A DNA stretch of 64,000 bases from Terebella lapidaria (lineage: Eukaryota; Annelida; Polychaeta; Terebellida; Terebellidae). Under the pieces are notes generated by a model. That model was not told the origin of the DNA. It was given only the letters and a program-made list of their open reading frames with translations, and made no database searches. The stretch lies in assembly GCA_949152475.1 (NCBI GenBank), contig OX424569.1:18141170-18205169 (forward strand). Direction: 5' to 3'. Positions within the stretch are counted from its first letter, which is position 1; every line of letters begins with the position of its first letter. Position numbers and translations under genes: made by a program. Shown here piece after piece: positions 14,780 through 26,299 of the stretch.

Positions 14780-15305
14780 TGCCTAAGTCACATTTGCACC
14801 GATGCCTACGCCGATTAGGATACGATGCCCAGAAAGGCTTAAATTTGGCCATTTCGGCCGGTCACCTACCGAGCGCGGGCAGATCATTCGTGGCCATCGG
14901 GCAAAAATCGGATATCGTAGACACGTCGGTGAAGGCATCGGAAGAAAATAACGTTATTTTTTTGCGGCGACTGGAAGAAAAAAATGACATCGGTAGTGAA
15001 TCGCTAGCACGCCTGCCGGCGACCGGCCAGAGGTCCTTCAGATGCCCACCAAATGCCGAGGGGATCGACCAATTTTTTCGGCCGACCAATGTGGGTAGTT
15101 CGCCAGGCGATCACATCTGGGTATCCTGCCGGGCGCCGATGATTGTTCGGAAGGTGTCCATCAGATAATCGCCGGTGGTGGTTTCATGACCACTCGAAAG
15201 GCATGGGAAAGATGCCTGACAAACTATCACCGCCGGCCGGAACATCGGTAAATACCGCCGATGTCCCGACATCGGCCGACGACCTGTGCAAATGTGACTC
15301 GGGCA
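14780..15305. mobile_element. Harbinger-like MITE (TAA duplication)
   Basis: The 526-bp segment begins TGCCTAAGTCACATTTGCAC; the reverse complement of its end is TGCCCGAGTCACATTTGCAC, a near-perfect 20-bp TIR. TAA flanks both sides (14777-14779 and 15306-15308), and copy A has a single TAA there (CTAACATGG near 3692). A three-base TWA duplication is the hallmark of PIF/Harbinger elements. The interior is GC-richer than its surroundings and rich in TCGGCCGA-type short palindromes. No transposase is present. Confidence 0.75.
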
Positions 15306-16034
15306 TAACACAGCTACATGTGTTTAAACTCGGGCCTTAGCGCTACCACTTTTTAATTGGATGAATTTGCATTTGAATTGCTCATATTTATATTGCGATG
15401 TGCATCGAACTGAAAACGATGTCACCAATGAAACAGTAGCGGTTAGTGTGGGAGAGGCACAGGGAGGGAGAGGGAACCTGGCATTCGTTGTCGTCGATGT
15501 AGTGTTATTATTCCGGGTGACGACATCCGAATAAAAACTCCATATATCGTGTGGGCCAGGAGTAGAAATTGGCTGGCAAATATTTACTCTTTATTTCTCC
15601 CAGGACAATAATAAAACATGAATGATAATGCATAATCATCAACGTAATGTAAGCGGACGACAGGCCGGAATTGCTCAACCTAAATGCAACTGAATTAATT
15701 GGTTGGCACAAATCAGTGGCAATCAGCACGCACGTCGGGCTGACGCCTTGAACTCTCTGCACCCTTCCTGGTACGGATCGGCCAACCACGGTCCATAATA
15801 TGCTCAGAACCCACCACAGAACACCTTATAACATCTGCTTCTTGGGCCAAGCTAATAGTACTGTGCCTACCGGACACGACTGGGTGTACCCCCCCTCCCC
15901 CCCCCCCCACTGGACCCGCTCCTGAAAAAAATGTTTTCAACTTTTGCCTACTTTTCAAAATGACTTAATTTTAGCTTATCTGAACACTGTATGCAGAGAT
16001 TGCTGGCATTACTTACTATTCATATGATTCTGGT

Positions 16035-18914
16035 CCGTGGCGTACCTGACGGGGGCAGCGCCCCCCCCCCCCCCCCTCCCCCCGGAAATCGGCAGGTGAA
16101 TGAAAATTGTAAAAACGTGAAAAAAATTTGGTTTTCAAAATTAGGATAATTTTTTATCAAAGTGAGTTCGGCACTATCCCACGAGGCTGCAAAGTTATAA
16201 ATATCATATGTCTGTGCATCAAAATCGTCTAAATTCAAGAATGGAAGTTTCGACGAGATTCTTACGGCTTTAGACTCTTTGCTGCATGTTTGATGATGCG
16301 TTGACACTAACACTAAAATGTATTGACAACAATTTGTGGATTCCAAAGACGGTGTGCAGGTATTGTAACTAGGGTCAGCATACTTTCTCCCGGAGTTCAA
16401 TGGCGTCGTACATGGGGGGATTATGTTTAGGGAGGGGGGGGGGGGAAGCTCCCTCCATAATTTTTTTTTCAAAATCCCTGATTCAAAAATTGTTAAGCCG
16501 CAGAACAGCATTACATAACATGCGTAAGTCATTGATCGTAATACTAGTAAATATTTCACAAATATTGGAATGAATCTCTTATGTTAGTGTCGATTGGAGT
16601 GTGTCTGCTGGCATAAACGCCCTGTGTGTTGAACATATGACAATTATGACACTGCTTTCATTATTGAGTTGTTCACTGCGCCCGTACACGTTCAAAGCAC
16701 AGAATGACAATTGCGTGTCATTATTCATTAATTATGTTATGTGAAATGAAATATGCAAAGTGACATGATCTGTGAAAATTCTTTATTCATTAAAGGCCTC
16801 TGGCCCACATGCAACTACAAAAGTTCATACGTATGAGCAAAACACAGAGCTGCAACATTTACAGTGCGCGGTTCTCATTCTGCATAGTAAAAGCGTGATA
16901 CAAAAATTTACATAGATTGGTGATACATTCCTTATCCTTAGATTTCATTATTTTAACGAAGATGTCTTCTAAATTTCGTTCTTTCCTTATGTACAGACTA
17001 AGATATTTGTTTCGAAGCGTGACGTATTGAGGACATACTAGCAAAAAATGTATTTCGTCTTCGATATAATTCACATTATAATTAGTTTGACAAAAATTAC
17101 AGAAACGCTCACTCCTATCAATAGATACATATCTTTGTTTCACAATAGCTAGGTGATGATTTAAACAGCGGAAACGGGTCAAAGCAATACGATATTTAGG
17201 ATATAACTTTTCAGATAAATATAATTCAAAATCCAAGCTTGACTTGAAAATACGATACATGTACAATTTTGAACTATTTGATATCTCGGTATGCCAGTCC
17301 TGCAAACACGTGTCTAATAATCTCTGTCTGAATATACATAAGAACGTATCAATATCGCCGACACTTTGATTTACCCAGACGTCACCAAACCCATATGAAT
17401 ATAGCATAAACCTAATATCTGATGCCCAGTTGTTACCTCCTAATTCATCATAAAGCTTTAGATTTTTATACAACGAGTTTCGCAAAATATTTCTGTTATC
17501 ATGTACAATATGAAGCCAATATTTTACACACCTCAATTTATACAAAACAGACAATGGATAACGACCCAATTCACCCAATACAACGACGTTACATGTACTA
17601 TACGACACTGAAAGTAAATATTTACAATACTTTCTTTGGACAACTTCAATTGATGTACGAGTTTCAGTTCCCCAAATTTCTGCCCCATATAGTAATATCG
17701 GAACTACCATTTTGTCAAAAAGGTCCAAAGACAATTTAATTGAAATATAGCCATATGCTTTGACAAAGCGTTTGAGTAAAAATACAGCTTTTTCTGCCTG
17801 TGACGCCAGAGTGTTTACTGCCGTTGACCAGACCAGTCTGGACGAAAATACAATTCCTAAATATTTATAATAATTCACAGTTTCAACTCGCTGCCCGTCA
17901 AAAAAGAAACATTCATTCCTTCGTAAATATCCCCCATTTCTAAAGACTACAACCTTTGTTTTGGACAAATTGACCTTTAACCCATACTCATTACAAAAAT
18001 CTCGTAATACATTCAGTTGTGTTTGTAATCTCCCAACTGTATCATTTACCATACATATATCGTCAGCATATAATAACATGTGCAATTCTCGAAAATCCTC
18101 ATCAATTTGTACACTTGGGCATTGTAAATTTTTAAACTTCGTTACCAACTCATTTATGTAAAGAGCAAACAATAGGGGACTCACCATACACCCCTGTCGT
18201 GTGCCTACCGAACATGAGAAACATTCGGTTATCCCATCAAAAGTTTTCACACAAGATCTCATTTGTTGATACAAAGATCGCAGAACAGTTATAATTTTAC
18301 CATGAATACCACGTCTGATTAATGTATACCATAATATAGAGTGTGGCACCGAATCAAAAGCTCGTGAAAAATCAACAAATGCTACGTAAAAACGACCTTT
18401 TCTTTTCCGTAAATATTTATGTATTATAGCATAAAGCGAAAATATGTGGTCAACAGTGGATCTTCCTTTCCGATATGCACCCTGCGTGTCATCTAATTTA
18501 TCGTTATGTTCACACCATAATACCAATCTGTTATTCAAAACTTTTGTGAAAATTTTTTTTTTGTGAAAATGATGTATGGTTTCGAGATACATATACTTAT
18601 TTACAAACATGACAATATACCCACTTCGAACCAGAGGAGAGCTCAAAATCAACCACAGAACATGAAGAAAGCTCTGGCTTCTGGGGCCCTTCATGGGGCC
18701 CCAGGCCCCACGCCGTATAGGCTGCCTCTTGCTCTTCGGTGAATTGATGAGCGATAACAAATTATGTTCGCTATTGTACCCTCTGCATTACTGTACAACA
18801 ATAATTGCGAGCACATAATATACATCACATCATGATGTTCCACAACATTACCTACCACGATATATCCATATTCGGAAATTTCGAATATGCAAAAAAATAT
18901 CAGGTACGCCACTG
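16035..18914. mobile_element. hAT-like element, interrupted by a LINE
   Basis: The left end reads CCGTGGCGTACCTGAC and the reverse complement of the right end reads CAGTGGCGTACCTGAT, similar to CAGTGGCG ends of many hAT elements. The flanks are ATTCTGGT (16027-16034) and GTTCTGGT (18915-18922): an 8-bp target duplication with one mismatch, as expected for hAT. Copy B (about 10050-10080) keeps the uninterrupted site, reading GTTAGGTCTGCAG. No transposase is visible. The left arm is about 0.73 kb with C/G tracts near 16062 and 16435; the right arm is about 0.36 kb. A LINE fragment sits between them. Confidence 0.75.
16770..18560 (-). pseudogene. 5'-truncated LINE with intact RT and C-terminal region
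   Basis: A long minus-strand frame (stop at 16859) encodes the reverse transcriptase of a non-LTR retrotransposon. The open frame runs to 18760, but recognisable LINE sequence starts near residue 70 (about 18553); what lies before belongs to the host hAT element. Visible RT motifs are FVDFSRAFDS (catalytic Asp near residue 130), GTRQGC followed by SPLLFALYINEL (186-204) and YADD (231-234). The C-terminus has a Cys/His cluster (CNFC, then HFLLVCP) like those ending many LINE ORF2 proteins. The AP endonuclease and the N-terminal RT part are missing, so it cannot mobilise itself. The roughly 1.7 kb of uninterrupted frame suggests a fairly recent insertion. 16770-16858 is probably its 3' UTR, with AATAAAG near the tail on the minus strand. 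The clade is not assigned. Confidence 0.85.
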
Positions 18915-19031
18915 GTTCTGGTCTGCAGATACCACTGATTACGTTAATTCGCTTGATGTTCACGTGTATCACAACATGTAACAGTTTTAGAATATAAAAA
19001 AAATTATATGTCTTTTCCAGCAAAAAGCTAG

Positions 19032-19678
19032 CACGTTCGAACGTGGAAGCATTTAACACTATCACGTTCGCACGTGGAAACAGTTTAGGCTATTGCGTTC
19101 ACACGTGGAAAGTCCTAGGTTACCACGTTCGCACGTGCAAAGATTTGGGTGTGGTAGCATCAAATGCTTTCACGTGTGAACGTGGTAGCTTTGAATCTTT
19201 CTACGTGTGAACGTAGGAACCTAAATCTTTCTACGTGCGAACGTGGACAGGTATAAATGCTTCCACGTGTGAGCGTGGTAGCTTTGAAACTTTCTACGTG
19301 TGAACGTGGAAACCTACATCTTTCTACGTTCGAACGTGGTAGGTTTTAAAGTTTCTACGTGCGAACGTGAAAGCATATAATGTTTCCACGTGTGAACGTG
19401 GTAGCTTTGAAACTTTCTACGTGTGAACGTGGAAATCTACATCTTTCCACGTTCGAACGTGATAGGTTTTAAAGTTTCTACGTGCGAACGTGAAAGCAAA
19501 TATTGTTTCCACGTGTGAACGTGGTAGCTTTGGACTTTCTACGTGGGATCGTGGAAGAGCTAAAACCTTTCTACGTTCGAACGTGATAAGTTTTAATGTT
19601 ACCACGTGCGAACGTGATAGCGCTCAATGCTTCCACGTGCGAACGTGGTAGCTTTGAATTTTCTACGTTCGAACGTGC
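19032..19678. repeat. Array of 21 palindromes with 31-bp spacing
   Basis: Twenty-one copies of an imperfect 14-bp palindrome, CACGTTCGAACGTG or variants such as CACGTGTGAACGTG and TACGTGCGAACGTG, start at 19032, 19063, 19095, 19124, 19171, 19202, 19232, 19264 and then every 30-31 bp to 19664. From 19264 on, every fourth copy is more alike (19264, 19387, 19510, 19633), giving a 123-bp higher-order unit. The spacers also repeat (for example GGTAGCTTTGAA). Each palindrome holds two inverted ACGTG cores and some contain the E-box CACGTG. Function unknown. Confidence 0.95.
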
Positions 19679-20279
19679 AAGGTTTTTACTAGAAAAAACA
19701 CCAAATGTTTTTCCCGCACATGTCATCTATGGGCTTCCACTGGTCCTTTAATTTGCCAAAAAAAAACCAGCCCCCCCTCCCCCCTGGCTTTCTTTTCTGT
19801 TAGACTATGAATAACTAGTTAAAGTTCACACATATAACTAATGAAGTATATATATAAGTACACATGAATTCACCAATAAATGACAGCGAAAATGTCAATA
19901 ACAACTTAACTTTTTCGGAATAAATACAAATTATCGTTGCTTAGATCAATCAGGAATCATACAATATATCCGCTGGAATCACACAATATTTCAACTGGCG
20001 ACACCACTGATTCTGCGCAATGTAGATCGCTTGATATTTCTTCTGGTTGATAATTCGTTAGTGAGAGTTCCACTATTCTTGTTTTGAAGCTTGGAAATTT
20101 TTGCAATATTTTGTTTCACCTTTTGCTAGAATGAACTCGCAAACTGTGCTGAATTAGATGTTTCAAGTGACTTTGTATATTTTAGTTGCCACTTGTCATA
20201 GAACTTGGCTCAACAATCTCAATAGTCTTTAATGCAAGACTACCAGCATCCTGCAATTGAGAATGTCATTGCACATTTA
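19679..20279. other. AT-rich spacer, no gene seen
   Basis: This contains a C-rich tract near 19773-19786 and AT-rich DNA with short ORFs only. ACCACTGATT near 20005 is also found at 18931, suggesting a remnant of the same long repeat. Nothing coding is recognised. Confidence 0.5.
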
Positions 20280-22181
20280 TCACTAAATCAAGCCGATCTT
20301 CCCGCGATGGTTATATTGGGATAAATCACATCTGTAATAGTGTGCGACATAGACTGACTATGTTCTATCTGGCAGATTTGTATCTATGAATGCAATGTGC
20401 ACTATACCAGCAGCAAGATTGACGACAATCAATTATGTTTGTTGATGGTGATACATCATTGTTTTGACGTTAATGACAACGTTATCACCACGCGGAGACG
20501 TTCTCTGATCTGTCAATGTGTGATATTAAAACATCACAGAACTCATTATCTTCGCTCTGTGGAAAGTCACACTTATCACTCTAAACAAATAAAAATGCAA
20601 CCAGATTGGTTCTAATCATGTGAAAAAAAATCGCCATGGGTGATTAATCTCAGCATAAGGATCCATGGGTTCCTTTCGACTTCCCTAATCTTGCCTGATA
20701 TTGGGTCTCGTTTTGATTGCTCGTTTCCCAAAGTGTGAAGTTATTGTATGTAGAGCAATGCCATACTTTCTAGATGCATACATGTATATGTTTGCTCCCA
20801 TACCTGCTCTGTATATGATATGGGCCGGATATGGGCTGGATTAGATTCTTACATAGACCTGGATAGGAAATGGAAAATGGATAGGACCAGTTAAACCACA
20901 ATCATGTTTGATTACTGTGAACCTATCATTTGGTATCTGGTGTCATGGTATGAAACAAATTTGTGATATGTTAGGTATGAATGATGTCTATAAGCACACA
21001 AAAAAATATTTTGTATTGATGATAAGTTTATGGAGCTTATGGCTGAAGAATTGAAAATATCAGTTGCTACAAAGCCAAAGATAAGACTGTATAGGAAATT
21101 TAAACTTGATTTTGGTTTTGAAACTCGTGTTACTAAATATATGTCGTAATACAACAGATCTTTGTATGTTCATGTCAGATGTGGAAACTACATATAGAAA
21201 CTGGTTGATATCATGACATTAAAGATGAAACCAGCAGGAAAATGAGAACACGGCATATTGATGAAAGAACCTAATTTATATATGTAGTGATATATGTTGA
21301 GGATGAGATGCTTTTCTCTTTGCATTGACCAAGTTATGATAAATATAGAGATTTATCCCAGTTAGTAAGTGGTGAATTTAACGATTTTGACAATATTGAG
21401 AAACTGAAAACTTTGAATAACTATGGATATATGTACCTGATTAATTTTATTGTTAAAGCATGGTTGGAAAGGTAATTTTGTATTCAAATGCTACCACTGT
21501 TATCATAATGTACCGACTCTGTTAATATTTGCCATTTTGAAGTCACGAATAGTTCCGCATGGGCTTGATGTGAAACATTTTTTTATGTAAACTGGTGAAA
21601 TTGTATGCATGTTTGACATTATGCGACTGTAATAAATATATTATATGTACTGTCGTACATAAAGCTTATATAGGCGTGTATCATGAGTAAATAGAAAGTT
21701 ATATCATGATAGTAAACGATGGGTCTTACGGTGACCCTATACTTGGTTTTGTGGGTACATCAAATAGCTAAATTGGCCTCTTCAGACAAAACGCTGGCAA
21801 ATAGTGATTACGTATGTATCATGAGCATGAAGGAAGTCATAAGTCGGAAGTCATAAGTCGGAGTATGAGAATTGTGCAAATTGACCTTTACGACAAAACA
21901 CTTGTGGTTAGAGCTTAGGGTTGATTGTGAGCAGGTAGGCCGACATGTATGGCCATATATATCCCGAAATGTGTAAATTGACCTCTGCAGATGGAAGGAA
22001 CACTTGTAGATAGATAATGTATTGTATTATCAGCATGTAAGTCATGTATGGCATATCTTTTGGTGACCTTGAAAACTTTCACCTCAGATGATCTTGAGTA
22101 CTGGAACTCAAGATTATGTCATGGAGAGACAAAGCCCGTGACAGCACATTGTAGGGCTTGGGCTTATAATACAACGGTTTG

Positions 22182-22237
<56 letters not shown>

Positions 22238-23500
22238 AAGTCCTGTATCTTGCATCTTATTGTGACATTGAATTTGACCCCAGACCATCTTGAGTGATTT
22301 GACACAATGTTAGGTTTACCTGTCATGTGTAAATTGTTCAATTTTTGACAGTGCTTAGGATCATTTTGACGATTTGTTCTCGGAGGAAATAAGAACTCGA
22401 TTGCATTGTTGGTAAACTACATCCCCATTGGTGCTATGTTTGCCGTCAGTAAGATATAATGTTTTTTTTTTTATTTGATTTATTCAGTGTATATTAACAA
22501 CAAGACATGCACATACATATACTTGATAAAATACAATGAAATGACATGTGTAAATTGTGGGATAATGTTGCTGAAATTGTCACGTTCAAAGTAATAGTGA
22601 TGTTGCTAAAAGTAAGTTTTCGACAATCAAGGAACAATCCACATCCAAATATTTTAAAATAGCTAAGGAAAATGTTTCCAGTCATCCAATCTTGATTTCA
22701 CGTTGCTCTGACTATGACTACCTTTCATCCCGAAACAATCTCTGTGTTTCAGTTCTGTATGATATTTACCCTGACGATTAACCCCTCACACATCTTTGTC
22801 TTCTTTGCTGTCCCGGCACATGCCCGCTTGAAGATGGATGGTGATAGGGTCATGGGGTGATAACTCAGCTCTCGGGCAATCCCACCAGAATGACACTCCT
22901 GACGCCTCACTGTTCTGTAAATTCATGCACTGAAACAGGCACAATCTTTGTCTTGATATGGGACAGCAGTGCAACATTCAGTGGAAGTAATGCTACAAAA
23001 CGCTTTCTCTCTCTCATACATGTAGATACTTTCCCGTTAGAAATTATATATTTCGTTTGAGCTCTGAATAACCATGATGTATATATGTCCCGATTTTACT
23101 ATCGGCCACAATATCAAGTTGAATCAAAAGGTGCAGATGCTATTACGTGCCACAGACAACATGTGCTGAGATATGATGAATATCGCTGAATACAAGGCAT
23201 GTATCATAGAATAATGGTATGAGATGAGCCCGTTATCAATCATGATTGGCCTGTCATCACAGGGTCAATAAACACTGCAATACAAAAGTCCGAGTCATAC
23301 GCAGGTCACTAGTGCGGGGCAGTAATCCTCCAAGGAATACACAAGTCTGATCTCAAATCAAATGCAGATAGTACGCAGTAAGTGATACTTCTGATGGTAT
23401 TCAAACAACAACAATAACAAAACGGGTACCACAGTATTCTTAATGCGCCCTCAGTGTAACATGTGTCTACTTGAGTCAATGCTATTTTCATCATTCAATT
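20280..23500. repeat. Long dispersed repeat, copy D (diverged, split)
   Basis: 20280-20560 aligns with A 1395-1640, including the conserved TTTGACGTTAATGACAACG block at about 20462. 22690-23390 aligns with A about 2300-2830: a CCCTGACGATTAACCC start, a GGCAATCCCACCAGA stretch, and GGTCAATAAACACTGCAATA near 23263. The middle (20600-22680) is unrelated AT-rich DNA. No intact gene. Confidence 0.6.
22184..22235. repeat. (AT)n microsatellite
   Basis: About 26 AT dinucleotides inside the unrelated middle part of copy D. Confidence 0.97.
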
Positions 23501-24052
23501 GAAAAAATACAGAAATTATTGTATACATTTATCATTGGAGTACTATCCGATTCTTTTGATAACATTCAAAATTTCCTAAGAAACGTTGACAAGTCACAAA
23601 AAGATGCGAGAGAAACATGAGGGGCTCAATATTCACTACAATTTGTGGCCGATTATGCTGAATACATACAAGCATCATAACAGCAGAACTAAAAATTCAG
23701 TTGTGCTGCTAGGGGTATGAATAAAATCAGAAGCAATATGGATGTATGAGTGAACACAAAATACACGGTCACTGATTTCCCAAATTGTATGACTTGTGCA
23801 TGACAAACACATTGTTACGGTAATGCTAAAGAGTAAAATTGCTAATGCAAGGCATCCAGAGGATAACCGGGACCCACGATTTATGTTAAAAGTTTACCAC
23901 CATACGTGATGATGATCGAGATGTAAACAATTATGGATAGAGTAATGAAATAAATAACATCAATGTAATACACTTCTTTAAAAAAAACCTATATTGCTTA
24001 TGATTGTGCATTAGTACTGGTGTCGGTATCCAAGAGATAAGTATTACATATT
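23500..24052. other. AT-rich intergenic DNA, no gene seen
   Basis: Only short ORFs and no repeat that I could match elsewhere in the window. Confidence 0.5.
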
Positions 24053-24249
24053 GACCGGCCCCTGTAGCACAGTGGTTAAGCTGCAGGATTCAAAGCCGGG
24101 AGGTCGTGAGTTCGAATACCATCGGTGACCGAGGGATTTATCATGGCCGATCCCCACCCAGGATGGGTGTGCTGTGGGCTCAATGGGAAGGCTGACCACT
24201 CAGCCGTGAGTTACTCACCTTCGAGTACGATATTGGGGAACTTCCTGGT
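24053..24249 (+). mobile_element. tRNA-derived SINE-like sequence
   Basis: A tRNA-like head carries an A box TAGCACAGTGG (24065-24075) and a B box GAGTTCGAATACC (24108-24120), the two internal RNA polymerase III promoter elements at normal tRNA spacing. The following 130 bp is not tRNA. I cannot fold a proper cloverleaf acceptor stem, so I call it a SINE rather than a tRNA gene. It directly abuts a fold-back element at 24250. Confidence 0.6.
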
Positions 24250-25394
24250 CACCCTACCAAATGGCATAGAGCGTTGACCGACCTAGTTCTTTTGTTTAGG
24301 GGTCAGGTCATGTTGTTGTCAACGCTGTAGGGCTAACTTTTTGGGACACAGGGTGAGTAAAATAATTTTTCTGTCAAATATTGACCATATTACCTGAGAA
24401 TGGGGATTCGATGCAGTGTCCGAGATACCAATGTACAAGCGCGTGCTCTCCAATAATCCATATGAGTCTGATTTGTTCAGAAATAGGCCCTGGCCCACGG
24501 ATTTTGCCCACAAATATGTAGTATCCAAACATTGATCACAATTTTTCGATACTTATGACCAATGTACAACAAACCTGTTTGAACTGGAGGTTTCAAGTAC
24601 TTCAAACTTCATTCGTGATCAATATAAAGGCACAACATCAGCTAATTAGGGCTCTAATATTTTATTATTATGTCGCTTGTGGCGTGTCAACGCTCTAAAG
24701 ACATGGTCTACGCTCTAAGGCTGTCTGATCAAATTTACAAGTCTCGATTCGCCTGCAGTAATGTTGGGTCTTTTGGTGGAATATCCAAGACAGATTCATG
24801 GAAACTTAACATATAATGCGTTAAAAAACGAAAATCGTTCGCATGCATCACAACAACCACAAGACATCATCAATGATTGTCCATTCTTCCCGGAGAAGGT
24901 ATATGTGACTTTAACCAGGCAGCCTTAGAACGTAGACCATGTCTTTAGAGCGTTGACACGCCACAAGCGATACAATATTTAATTATTAGAGCCATAAATA
25001 GATGGTGCTGCGCCTTTATATCGCTCACGAATGAAGTCTGAAATACTCGAAACCTCCATTTCAAACAGTGTTGCTGTACATCGGTCATAAGTATCGAAAA
25101 AAATGTGATCACTGTTTTGAACCTACATATTTGTTGGTCACATTCGTGGGCCAGGGCCTATTTGTGAACAAATCAGACTCATATGGCTATTTGGAGAGCA
25201 CGAGCTTGTTCATTGGTATCTCGGACACTGCATCGAATCCCCATTCTAAGGTAATATGGTCAATATTTGACAGAAAAATTATTTTACTCACCCTATGTCG
25301 CAAAAAGTTAGCCTCACAGCGTTGACAACAACATGACCTGACCCCTAAACAAAAGAACTAGGTCGGTCAACGCCCTATGCCATTTGGTAGGGTG
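24250..25394. mobile_element. Fold-back element with about 480-bp inverted arms
   Basis: The left arm (24250 to about 24730) begins CACCCTACCAAATGGCATAG. The right arm (about 24910-25394) is its inverted copy ending CTATGCCATTTGGTAGGGTG. Similarity runs the full arm length, including TGAGTAAAATAATTTTTCTG and its complement. The loop is about 180 bp. TGGT immediately flanks both ends (24246-24249 and 25395-25398), a possible 4-bp target duplication. No transposase; ORFs inside each arm mirror each other. Confidence 0.8.
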
Positions 25395-25618
25395 TGGTGG
25401 TATGACTCAGGAATGGGGATGATTACACCATAGGGTCCGCAGGTGCTATGTTCACCGGGCCTGGTTGACATCAGGATAGCTTCATGGTCTGGTAGGGACA
25501 CCCCCATGCCAGGTCCATGAACGGTATGATAGGAATCGTGTAACATAGCCCTGTCATGCAGTCCCAATCCGGAATGGAACTCCACAGTTGTAAATATATC
25601 ACACCCCATAATTAGGTT

Positions 25619-26040
25619 GCACTGCATATATACACTAAAATGGGTTCGCCCAACAAAAATATTCAAAAAAAAAAAATACATATTAGTGTGATCGGGAGAA
25701 TTTTCTGATGTCACACGAATCTCTCGTGTGTCGACATTACTACTCGGGCCTTGACGATGTGCCACAGTGCGTGCACCGTGAGAACTGACGCGTGTACAAA
25801 ATCAATCAAATGAATCATCGTTACTCGCTGCACTGCATATATACACTAAAATGGGTTCGCCCAACAAAAATATTCAAAAAAAAAAAATACATATTAGTGT
25901 GATCGGGAGAATTTTCTGATGTCACACGAATCTCTCGTGTGTCGACATTACTACTCGGGCCTTGACGATGTGCCACAGTGCGTGCACCGTGAGAACTGAC
26001 GCGTGTACAAAATCAATCAAATGAATCATCGTTACTCGCT
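25619..26040. repeat. Perfect 211-bp tandem duplication
   Basis: 25619-25829 and 25830-26040 appear identical on reading, including a run of 12 A residues and CGTGTGTCGACATTACTACT. Such identity beside diverged repeats means a very recent duplication or an assembly duplication. ORFs crossing it are not recognised. Confidence 0.9.
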
Positions 26041-26299
26041 GGTGTGTCCTTGGAACCATTTCTGTGCTGCTATAGGCAAACTTCCACCAACAATGCCACG
26101 CACAGCGAACGATCACTGGGTGGGGTTGGAAGCCTAGCCATGAATCGATAGCACAGGGTATTTATTTAGCGTAGTTACCGGGGGGGGGGGAGTGTGGGGG
26201 TGTGGAGCAGGAGGGGTTGGAGTCATGCTCTTATTATTGACCTCAGACTTAAACACGTGCTTTGTCGCACTGGTTACCATTTTACTATGTTTGTCGGAG

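Larger units (their letters stand above)
10490..16034. repeat. Long dispersed repeat, copy C (interrupted by insertions)
   Basis: 10490-12950 aligns with A about 1395-3490. 14640-14776 and 15309-16034 align with A 3590-4020 and B 8560-10040. Between these lie a TA-flanked element (12964-14464), GGCC-rich sequence (14466-14640) and a TAA-flanked MITE (14780-15305). The copy resumes after the hAT-like insertion, from 18923. Its ORFs are short and not conserved. Confidence 0.7.

Noticed and set aside
14521..15168. 215-codon + strand ORF
   Set aside because: It runs across the border of copy C and the Harbinger-like MITE, has no recognisable domain, and is not shared by the other copies.
16020..16559. 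179-codon minus-strand ORF with Gly/Pro runs
   Set aside because: It lies in the left arm of the hAT-like element and crosses its end. The runs come from C/G tracts and no domain is seen.
19032..19678. CRISPR-like array of palindromic repeats with spacers
   Set aside because: The spacers are themselves repeated and only about 17 bp, the palindromes vary, there are no cas genes, and the DNA is from an animal genome.
24055..24130. Functional tRNA gene
   Set aside because: A and B boxes are present, but no convincing acceptor stem or complete cloverleaf could be drawn. A SINE head is more likely.
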